A DNA stretch of 11,524 bases from Spirochaetaceae bacterium (GTDB lineage: Bacteria > Spirochaetota > Spirochaetia > Treponematales > Breznakiellaceae), in assembly GCA_031257995.1 (NCBI GenBank), contig JAIRNN010000060.1, forward strand, positions 1 through 11,524, in the 5' to 3' direction. Shown here one piece after another: positions 6,604 to 11,524 of the stretch; position 1 is the first letter of the stretch, and the number at the start of each line of letters is the position of its first letter. Under the pieces are notes generated by a model. It worked only from the letters and a program-made list of their open reading frames with translations. It was not told where the DNA came from and made no database searches. Both the position numbers and the translations under genes were made by a program.

Positions 6604-6850
6604 ATGAACTTGAAATACATGAGGAACATACGGGAGTATATTATGGTTGTTCCTGTTGCAAAGTTAAAGGCTAAGTGAAAATAGTATCAGGATGCTGTAT
6701 CTCATGACGGCGTGCTTGCCACGAATAAGGGAAAGGCTGTCCGATCCGGCGCGGAACAAACAGGCAATCTTTGACAGCCTTGTAGGAATGACCGCCCATA
6801 ACCCCGTGCGCGTCGAAGAAGCCGGAAGAGAGCGCTTGTCCCGGCAGTGA
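6604..6850 (+). pseudogene. Degraded antitoxin gene (Phd/VapB-like)
   Basis: Fragments of one small protein appear in different frames: MVVPVAKLKAK (stop at 6676-6678), then HDGVLATNKGKAV about 6703-6741, then the C-terminal NKQAIFDSLVGMTAHNPVRV with EEAGRERLSRQ to a TGA at 6848-6850. The order resembles a Phd-type antitoxin (N-terminal V-P-V-A-x-L-K-A, middle V-L-x-T-x-x-G-K, C-terminal EEAxxERL). The stop overlaps the GTG start of the PIN toxin relic, the usual arrangement of such operons. At least two frame disruptions make it non-functional. The assignment rests on short motifs. Confidence 0.5.
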
Positions 6851-7045
6851 AAGTCTTGTTTGATACCAATGCCATCATAGATATACTGGATCGCCGGGAG
6901 CCGTTTTTTGAAGATTTCGGATAAGTTTATGCAACTTGCCACACGGGGAAAGCTGGAAGCTTTCATGAGTGCCGGAACAGTTACCGATGTGTTTTACATC
7001 GTCAGCCGAAGCATTCGTGATGCCCAAAAATCGAGTGATTTTTAG
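6847..7045 (+). pseudogene. PIN-domain (VapC-like) toxin, frameshifted and truncated
   Basis: From GTG at 6847 the frame reads VKVLFDTNAIIDILDRREPF, the typical start of a PIN RNase with the first catalytic Asp in LFDTN. It breaks at GATTTCGGATAA (6913-6924): removing one T restores DSDKFMQLATRGKLEAFMSA and TVTDVFYIVSRSIRDAQK, also PIN-like. The restored frame stops at TAG 7043-7045, after roughly 65 residues instead of about 130-140, so the C-terminal half with later acidic residues is gone. It is therefore a dead toxin. It ends about 60 bases before the tRNA gene. Confidence 0.7.
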
Positions 7046-7066
7046 CGCGTTTTTTGTTATGCCCTC

Positions 7067-7096
7067 TTGACACTTTTTTGGCGGTTGTAGTATACT
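7067..7096 (+). promoter_or_regulatory. Promoter of tRNA-Ile
   Basis: TTGACA (7067-7072), an 18-base spacer, then TATACT (7091-7096). Transcription should start around 7103, a few bases before the tRNA. Confidence 0.7.
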
Positions 7097-7107
7097 AACA
7101 TATATAC

Positions 7108-7181
7108 GGGCCAGTAGCTCAGTCGGTTAGAGCACTGCTCTGATAAGGCAGGGGTCAATAGTTCAACTCTATTCTGGCCCA
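7108..7181 (+). tRNA. tRNA-Ile (anticodon GAT)
   Basis: The cloverleaf is complete: acceptor GGGCCAG with CTGGCCC, D-stem GCTC/GAGC, anticodon stem CTGCT/GGCAG with loop CTGATAA (anticodon GAT at 7142-7144), a five-base variable loop, T-stem AATAG/CTATT with loop TTCAACT, and discriminator A at 7181. CCA is not encoded. The gene stands alone, with its own promoter and terminator, not inside an rRNA spacer where this tRNA is often found. Confidence 0.95.
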
Positions 7182-7229
7182 AAGCGGCCGCTTGTTTGAT
7201 TTCATCACAAGCGGCCGTTTTGTTTTTTT
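7182..7229 (+). terminator. Rho-independent terminator after tRNA-Ile
   Basis: CGGCCGCTTGT (7185-7195) pairs perfectly with ACAAGCGGCCG (7207-7217) over 11 bases, followed by TTTTGTTTTTTT. It begins a few bases after the tRNA. Confidence 0.9.
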
Positions 7230-7305
7230 GTCGGCAAGGCAACGTTATTTACTTTGTGGCAAGCAGTCCTAAAATCAACTCATTTTTTTAATTTTGTCTG
7301 CCCGC

Positions 7306-7334
7306 TTGACACTTCTTCTTTTGAGTGTTAGGCT
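7306..7334 (+). promoter_or_regulatory. Promoter candidate for the ABC ATPase / FMN-binding operon
   Basis: A perfect TTGACA (7306-7311) with 17 bases to TAGGCT (7329-7334), a weak -10. The -35 context GCTTGACACTT is the same as at the metN promoter. Confidence 0.45.
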
Positions 7335-7420
7335 GTGAAAACAATAGTTAGCAGGTTTTAACAAGGGTAAGGGAGCTTGAACGAAAATCGATGGAGATCA
7401 ATAGCAATGGACAGAAGACG

Positions 7421-8080
7421 ATGGAATTATTGGAACTGAAAAACATTACCAAGATGTATGGGCCGCTTGCCGCGCTGAAAGACATAACGCTGAACGTGAG
7501 CCGGGGGGAGCATCTGGCGATTATGGGACCTTCGGGGTCGGGAAAGACAACGTTGATGAACATCATCGGCGCGATGGACAAGCCGACAACGGGCGAGGTC
7601 ATTCTTGAGGGGAACGACATCTCGCGGGAAAGCGAGGCGGCGCTCAACGTCATTCGCCGGGACAAGATCGGGCTCATATTCCAGCAGTTTCATCTGGTAA
7701 CGTATCTGTCCGCTCTTGAAAACGTGATGGTGGCCCAGTACTACCATTCGATGCCCGACGAGGAAGAAGCGCTTGCGGCCCTGTCCCGCGTGGGGCTTGC
7801 CGAACGGGCGAAACACCGGCCCGCCCAGCTTTCAGGCGGCGAGCAACAGCGGGTCTGCATTGCCCGCGCCCTCATCAACTACCCGTCGCTGATTCTCGCC
7901 GACGAGCCAACGGGTAATCTTGACGAGGCCAACGAGCGGCTTGTGATGGACATCTTCAAGCGCCTTCACGCCGAGGGAACGACGATCATTGTCGTAACGC
8001 ACGATCCCGAAGTGGCAGAAGAGGCGCAACGGACGGTAGTACTGGAGCATGGAAAAGTAGCGCGGATTGAGGAGAGGTAG
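7421..8080 (+). CDS. LolD/MacB-type ABC transporter ATPase
   Basis: Cytoplasmic ATPase of the family that drives FtsX/MacB-type permeases in lipoprotein release or export. Motifs from the chosen start: Walker A GPSGSGKTT (36-44), Q-loop FQQFHLVTYLSALENV (about 88-103), signature LSGGEQQRVCIARAL (about 136-150), Walker B LILADEPTGNLD (about 156-167), H-loop VTHD (about 193). The DEPTGNLD form and the short length (219 residues) are typical of LolD-like subunits. ATG 7421 is preferred because family members begin close to LELKNITKMYG and AGAAG lies just before it; ATG 7391 would add ten residues with no close ribosome binding site. The next gene starts four bases after the stop. No FtsX-type permease is present, so the membrane partner must be elsewhere or lost. 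Confidence 0.85.
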   Translation: MELLELKNITKMYGPLAALKDITLNVSRGEHLAIMGPSGSGKTTLMNIIGAMDKPTTGEVILEGNDISRESEAALNVIRRDKIGLIFQQFHLVTYLSALENVMVAQYYHSMPDEEEALAALSRVGLAERAKHRPAQLSGGEQQRVCIARALINYPSLILADEPTGNLDEANERLVMDIFKRLHAEGTTIIVVTHDPEVAEEAQRTVVLEHGKVARIEER

Positions 8081-8084
8081 ATGT

Positions 8085-8552
8085 ATGATGATACGTAAAG
8101 AAGAAAACGTGCGGATGCGCCCGTTGGCGCTTGTTTCTCTTTTCATTCTCGCCGTGATGAGCGCGGCACTGGCGGTTTCGTGCGACAAGGCACAGTACCG
8201 GGACGGCACCTATACAGGCCGGTCGGGCGCGGACGATACCGGGGCATGGGGCGAGGCAACGGTTACCATTCAGGAAGGGAAAATCACCGCTTGTACCTTT
8301 GTTACCTACCAGAAGGACGGCGTTATCAAAGGAGAGGATTACGGCAAGGTGAACGGCGAGATTTCAAACCGCGCCTTCTACGACAAGGCCCAGCTTGCGG
8401 TACGCGCCATGCAAACTTATGCGGAGGCGCTTCCCCGGAAGCAAAAACCGGAGGCGGTGGACTCGATTTCCGGCGCGACAATTGCCTACGACCAGTTTAC
8501 CGAGGCGGTACTGATGGCACTGGAAGTGGCGGGATCAGGAAGTCCTAAGTAA
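8085..8552 (+). CDS. FMN-binding domain lipoprotein
   Basis: A 155-residue exported protein with an N-terminal hydrophobic stretch (about residues 13-31) ending in LAVSC, so C33 is the probable lipidation site under the relaxed spirochaetal lipobox. The mature part is a single FMN-binding domain as in RnfG/NqrC: YRDGTYTG near 38 and DSISGATIAYDQF near 126-138. The D-x-x-S-G-A-T motif (D126 to T132) is the recognised site where ApbE attaches FMN covalently to Thr, here T132. It would act as an electron carrier outside the inner membrane. The ATG at 8085 is chosen because GGAGAGG sits seven bases before it; a TTG at 8067 would overlap the upstream gene and has no site. It is cotranscribed with the ABC ATPase. 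ApbE is not encoded here. Confidence 0.85.
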   Translation: MMIRKEENVRMRPLALVSLFILAVMSAALAVSCDKAQYRDGTYTGRSGADDTGAWGEATVTIQEGKITACTFVTYQKDGVIKGEDYGKVNGEISNRAFYDKAQLAVRAMQTYAEALPRKQKPEAVDSISGATIAYDQFTEAVLMALEVAGSGSPK

Positions 8553-8884
8553 CTCGTTTGCGGTATCCGGCGCTTTACCCGTTCTGTAGTGCTTTCCCCA
8601 AGAAAATACAAGGCTGGGTGGGGGAAGTCGCGGCAAATTTTGCCGACCCCTCGCTCCAGACACGCACTCCGGTCGATGTGTCCGCACCTACGGCGCGTCC
8701 ACACCTTCCTCCGTTTGGTCTTACGCTACTCCCTCTCCAAGGACGCAGTCCCGGGCTCTGTCCCTAAGACCCCGCATTAATCACGACTTCATCACGGGTG
8801 TTGTGGGCAGACCTCCCCTGCGGCCATCTTGGGCCGGGAGCGTTGAGGCTTGCTGCAACCTCCTTTTTGCCGTAAACGAGACGT
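8553..8884. other. Intergenic stretch without a recognisable gene
   Basis: It contains CGGCAAA-T-TTTGCCG (8631-8645) inside a larger GGGG/CCCC-flanked hairpin. Its pyrimidine-rich middle is open in several frames but gives low-complexity Arg/Pro/Ser-rich peptides with no start signals. No terminator with a T-run is seen after the FMN-binding gene. Confidence 0.4.
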
Positions 8885-9391
8885 TTAGCCGGGCGGGGAT
8901 GCGGATTTGGGGGAAATGTCGAACAAAAGACGGTTGTCCGTTGCCATCCCATTCGTCCGGGGGCTGTCCCAAGACAATGTGTAGGTTATGACCTCCGGAA
9001 TCGGTGTTTTTGCCAGTGTTTCCACCGCCGCCCAGTTCACCTCCTTCGCCCATTCCGGCGGCCCCTCCCACAAGATGCACGACCAGTAACGTTCGCCCCA
9101 AACGTGCCCCATCCGTCCCGTCCGCACGTTGAAACGGGCGGAGAACGTTTGTTTCAGCCACTGCATTATCAGCGGAAGCTGAAGCCCATCGTCGGGTTTG
9201 ATGAAGAACGATACACATTCGTTCTCAATTTTAAGCCCACGCATCTCGAAGCCGTAGAGCTCTTTCGTCTCGCAAAGTACGCGGAGAAAGAGCGTCTCGG
9301 CCTCCGGTAACTGGAACAAGGGTTCGCTGATATTGACCGATGTTCGCACCTCATACCAGACATTTTCCGCTAAATCACGATGTGTTCTCAT
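8885..9391 (-). CDS. RAYT/IS200-like (Y1 transposase fold) protein with lost catalytic residues
   Basis: 168 residues resembling REP-associated tyrosine transposases: the block LPLIMQWLKQTFSARFN (about 72-88) followed by RTGRMGHVWGERYWS (about 90-104) matches the family pattern LP-x-I-M-x-W-L ... G-R-x-G-H-x-W-x-x-R-Y. Where active members have the metal-binding HUH motif (NHVHLLL), this protein has ECVSFFI, so the two His align with C59 and S61, and the catalytic Tyr aligns with F83. If the alignment is right, it cannot cleave DNA by the usual mechanism and is either a relic or a repurposed repeat-binding protein. The uninterrupted frame favours a maintained protein. The ATG at 9391 has no Shine-Dalgarno; a TATATATAT stretch lies just upstream. 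The C-terminal part (WAKEVNW... to stop) has no assignable domain. Confidence 0.65.
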   Translation of the reverse strand: MRTHRDLAENVWYEVRTSVNISEPLFQLPEAETLFLRVLCETKELYGFEMRGLKIENECVSFFIKPDDGLQLPLIMQWLKQTFSARFNVRTGRMGHVWGERYWSCILWEGPPEWAKEVNWAAVETLAKTPIPEVITYTLSWDSPRTNGMATDNRLLFDISPKSASPPG

Positions 9392-9672
9392 ACATATATA
9401 TATGCGGTTGGCAGCCGTATTGCTTTAGTCTAACGTGAAAAAACAACAAATTTTTTGCAGAAATCGCCTTTAACCACAGATGGCGAACTGAAGTTCGACA
9501 CAGATCGGACATGTGTAAGCTGCGGTTCCCCGTGATAAAGCCTGTGGCTAATGTCTGTGATAAAAGCCTGTGATTAATGCCGGGAGCGTTGCGGGGGCGA
9601 CCAGGGACCCTGTTGCATCTACTACTGATAAACATTCAATGGGCACCGTGCTACGGAAATGGCAGAAACGCG
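9392..9672. other. Intergenic stretch with small hairpins and imperfect direct repeats
   Basis: No gene is visible. CGAACT-GA-AGTTCG (9484-9497) is a hairpin between two CACAGAT words (9476-9482 and 9500-9506); CAGGGACCCTG near 9602 is another palindrome. Confidence 0.4.
9532..9579. repeat. Two imperfect direct repeats of about 22 bases
   Basis: GTGATAAAGCCTGTGGCTAA (plus TG) at 9532-9553 is followed by GTGATAAAAGCCTGTGATTA (plus ATG) at 9557-9579, differing by one extra A and two substitutions. Confidence 0.6.
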
Positions 9673-9718
9673 CCTAGCACAACGGGTTGTGCCCGTTTCG
9701 CGCGAGGCATTGGGTGCC
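9673..9718 (+). repeat. Dispersed palindromic repeat family 1, copy C
   Basis: CCTAGCACAAC, a GCACAAC/GTTGTGC hairpin (9677-9692), then GCCCGTTTCGCGCGAGGC and ATTGGGTGCC. The head matches copy B at 3237-3290 and the rest matches copy A at 399-426 (opposite strand). Copy C runs directly into the family 2 repeat D2, a composite not seen at the other loci. Confidence 0.6.
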
Positions 9719-9788
9719 CGCTGAGGGGGGTGCCGGGAGCCGTGCCTGCAAAGCAAGCACGGCGGGAGGCAGGGGGAGACTTTCCCCC
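9717..9788. repeat. Palindromic repeat family 2, copy D2
   Basis: CCCGCTGAGGGGGG and GGGAGGCAGGGGGAGACTTT match the flanks of D1 (3486-3584), but the inner hairpin differs: GCCGTGC (9739-9745) with GCACGGC (9757-9763). Confidence 0.65.
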
Positions 9789-9905
9789 ACAACGTGAGGT
9801 TTTGCGACAGATTCAGTGAATAATGAATAGCGGAGAGTTTAGATGAGGAGGCATCCCCCGTATCTTTTAGTTGCTTAAAGAGTTATACTGATTGAAAGGT
9901 ATTGT

Positions 9906-11075
9906 ATGGAAGATTCCCGTATCGTTTATCTCTCCGTTCCCGAATCGTTGCGCGGGCAATTTGAGCAGGGGGCCGCGCATAGCCGCGACAAACACGGCAA
10001 CTGTGTGAAGAGTCAGGGGTTACCCTTTGAGATTGACCCCGCCATCCCTATCCCCGCCGAGATTCCGCCCGGCGAGGAGCGGTTGCCACTGGAACGGCTT
10101 TCATGGGAGATGATCATAAGCGGGATGATCCGCGTGGTAACCGCTGAGCCCGATGGGAAGGATGCCGACTACTACCGCGCCTTCATTGCCGCCGTGAAGC
10201 CCGGTCTTCTGGAAGAGTTTTTTGATGCGGCACTGATCAAGGCACAGGCGGGCAGTTTCGAGATAGCCGAGGACATTGCCGCGTCTCTCAGGGCGGTCTA
10301 TCGGCATTCTCCGCTCGCCTACCTTGCCGGGGCACTGGTCACCGAACACAAGGGCGACGCTGTTGAATCGGAAGGCCGTGAGCAGGATGCCGACCTCATC
10401 TATTCCGAGGCGGCCGCGTTCTACAAGCAAGCCATTGCCGAAAAGCCGCCGCTTCCCGCCGCATTCTTCAACGCCGGGTATTTCTACATGAAACGCCAGA
10501 ACTTTTCCCGCGCCGCCGGATACTTAGGCGATTTTCTCGATCATACGGAAGACTGCGGGGACGATGAGACGATTGTCCGTCAACGAGAAAAAGCCGAGGC
10601 GGTTATCACCGAAATCGGCAAGCGGAACCTCGACGACGAACTTTTTCGCGAAGCTTACGACTTTATCCGTATCGGCGAAGCGGACAAGGGCCTTGAAAAG
10701 GTGAAAAATTTCCTTGAACGTCACAGCGATGTCTGGAACGGCTGGTTTCTCTTGGGCTGGGCGCTGCGGAAACTGGGCCGCTGGAACGACGGCGCGGCGG
10801 CGTTCAGAAAGTGTATCGAATTGGGCGGAGACGGCACGGATGCCCGCAACGAGCTTGCCATCTGCCTCATGGAAACCGGCGACACACGCGCTGCCCGCCG
10901 CGAAGCCGAACGGGCGCTTACCCTCGAACCGGGCAACATCAAAGTCATCTCTAATCTCGCCATCATCGCGCTCCGTGAAGGCAAACCGGATGAAGCAGCA
11001 GCCTTTTTCCGCACCGTCCTCGACCTCGACCCCAACGACCCGGTTGCCAAGCGGTATTTCGCCGAAAACGGTTGA
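9906..11075 (+). CDS. Cytoplasmic tetratricopeptide repeat (TPR) protein
   Basis: 389 residues with no signal peptide or membrane span. The C-terminal half carries TPR units with the W/L-G-Y/A-A-P pattern: about 160-208 (YSEAAAFYKQAIAEKP then AFFNAGYFYMKRQNFSRAAG), about 272-308 (WFLLGWALRKLGRWNDGAAA), about 310-342 (NELAICLMETGDTRAARREA) and about 344-378 (ISNLAIIALREGKPDEAAAF). TPRs form helical scaffolds for protein binding; no enzyme domain is seen. The N-terminal 100 residues are not recognised and include a Pro/Glu-rich stretch IPAEIPPGEERLPLERL. An AAAGGT site precedes the ATG, and TATACT at 9884-9889 could be a -10 box giving a short leader, though no good -35 accompanies it. The gene is flanked by repeats on both sides and appears monocistronic. 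Confidence 0.85.
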   Translation: MEDSRIVYLSVPESLRGQFEQGAAHSRDKHGNCVKSQGLPFEIDPAIPIPAEIPPGEERLPLERLSWEMIISGMIRVVTAEPDGKDADYYRAFIAAVKPGLLEEFFDAALIKAQAGSFEIAEDIAASLRAVYRHSPLAYLAGALVTEHKGDAVESEGREQDADLIYSEAAAFYKQAIAEKPPLPAAFFNAGYFYMKRQNFSRAAGYLGDFLDHTEDCGDDETIVRQREKAEAVITEIGKRNLDDELFREAYDFIRIGEADKGLEKVKNFLERHSDVWNGWFLLGWALRKLGRWNDGAAAFRKCIELGGDGTDARNELAICLMETGDTRAARREAERALTLEPGNIKVISNLAIIALREGKPDEAAAFFRTVLDLDPNDPVAKRYFAENG

Positions 11076-11099
11076 GCCATTGCGCTTTAGCACGGTTTC

Positions 11100-11129
11100 G
11101 GCATTCCTGTAGCAATGCCCCTTGTTTTT
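11100..11129 (+). terminator. Probable rho-independent terminator after the TPR gene
   Basis: GGCATT (11100-11105) pairs with AATGCC (11114-11119), followed by CCTTGTTTTT. The stem is only six pairs, so strength is uncertain. Confidence 0.5.
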
Positions 11130-11166
11130 GCGTCTGACCCAACAACAGTTTGGCAATGGTTATCCG

Positions 11167-11311
11167 TGCGCCCGAAACAACGCTCAATAGACACGACCGC
11201 CCTCCTCCTCAAATCCGTAAAAGAAGAATTATGGATGGCCTTCCGTTTTCATCAGATCCGGTTCTCACGCCGGGTCCGGGATCGCCATTTTTGAGCGTTG
11301 TTTCGGGCGCA
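11167..11311. mobile_element. 145-base MITE-like element with 21-base perfect terminal inverted repeats
   Basis: The left end TGCGCCCGAAACAACGCTCA (plus one A) at 11167-11187 is exactly complementary to 11291-11311. The 103-base interior has no coding capacity and carries a GATCCGG/CCGGGATC imperfect hairpin. The terminal 13 bases TGCGCCCGAAACA occur again at 11331-11343, between this element and an IS30-type transposase end, so the element may be a non-autonomous derivative mobilised by it. A clean target duplication was not found (TTATC and TTATG lie near the two ends but not at equal distance). Confidence 0.55.
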
Positions 11312-11330
11312 TGTTATGATTCTATTATAG

Positions 11331-11343
11331 TGTTTCGGGCGCA
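11331..11343 (-). repeat. 13-base copy of the MITE terminus, possible IS30-type element end
   Basis: TGTTTCGGGCGCA matches the inner face of the right terminal repeat at 11299-11311 in the same orientation. It lies 70 bases downstream of the transposase stop codon, about where the end of an insertion sequence is expected. Confidence 0.45.
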
Positions 11344-11413
11344 ATGTGTGTACCACCTCTGTGCGATTTAATGTGGCGCCATGTCGGGAAGCCGGGTAGC
11401 GGGGTCCCCGGAT
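11344..11413. other. Non-coding tail between transposase stop and putative IS end
   Basis: Seventy bases with no start or regulatory signal recognised; probably the untranslated end of the insertion sequence. Confidence 0.35.
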
Positions 11414-11524
11414 TCAATCGGCAAGTGCAACACCCCCGCATTTGGCAAAAACCTCAGCAGGCGTCCTGTAACCGCGGACTTTAGTCCGAAAACACTTCAT
11501 CGGCGTTGAATTAATTCTGCTCAC
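11414..11524 (-). CDS. IS30-family transposase, C-terminal fragment (runs off window)
   Basis: The last 36 residues of a transposase read into the window from the right edge and end at TGA 11416-11414. RINSTPMKC and GYRTPAEVFAKCGGVALAD match the conserved IS30 ending, which normally reads N-x-R-P-x-K-C-L-G-Y-x-T-P-x-E-V-F. Here five residues (RTKVR) sit between K-C-F and G-Y-R, encoded by DNA containing the palindrome CGGACTTTAGTCCG (plus strand 11475-11488). The frame stays open through it. Whether the rest of the transposase is intact cannot be seen. Confidence 0.7.
   Translation of the reverse strand: MSRINSTPMKCFRTKVRGYRTPAEVFAKCGGVALAD

Noticed and set aside
8486..8704. Small minus-strand gene of 72 codons
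   Set aside because: It overlaps the FMN-binding gene, has no ribosome binding site, and has low-complexity composition.
9532..9579. CRISPR array
   Set aside because: Only two imperfect repeats with a four-base gap, no spacers and no cas gene.
11150..11371. Small plus-strand gene of 73 codons
   Set aside because: It runs across the MITE-like element and both of its inverted repeats, with no start signal.

Overview
The window looks like part of a chromosome from an anaerobic bacterium, most plausibly a spirochaete of the gut Treponema type. The clues are indirect: a short signal peptide of the kind seen on spirochaetal binding proteins, a relaxed lipobox, nitrogenase-like genes without a nif operon, and intergenic DNA crowded with palindromic repeats and transposase relics. 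The genus is an inference from style, not from a marker gene.

Left part (1-2815, minus strand): a methionine-type ABC importer operon metN-metI-metQ, read from a good promoter at about 2790-2815 to a rho-independent terminator at 435-474. MetN lacks the usual C-terminal NIL domain, and metQ has lost its signal peptide and the first part of the mature protein. Beyond it, the 5' end of another exported protein gene (1-72) sits behind two possible promoters and two perfect palindromes.

Middle (2816-6545): about 900 bases of repeats without a convincing gene, then an overlapping pair of nitrogenase-like catalytic subunits (D- and K-like). They keep the cysteines expected for a P-cluster and the Cys/His pair expected to hold a large active-site metallocluster, but have lost residues needed for N2 reduction. 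There is no H-type reductase and no maturation gene in the window. This is the most interesting system here, and its closeness to a methionine importer makes a sulfur-compound reductase a reasonable hypothesis.

Right-middle (6546-8552): a decayed toxin-antitoxin pair, a solitary tRNA-Ile(GAT) with its own promoter and terminator, then a two-gene operon of a LolD/MacB-type ABC ATPase and an FMN-binding lipoprotein with no permease gene beside them.

Right part (8553-11524): a RAYT/IS200-like protein that appears to have lost all catalytic residues, two families of palindromic repeats also present near 400 and 3240-3580, a cytoplasmic TPR protein, a 145-base element with 21-base perfect terminal inverted repeats, and the C-terminal end of an IS30-type transposase carrying an in-frame palindromic insertion.
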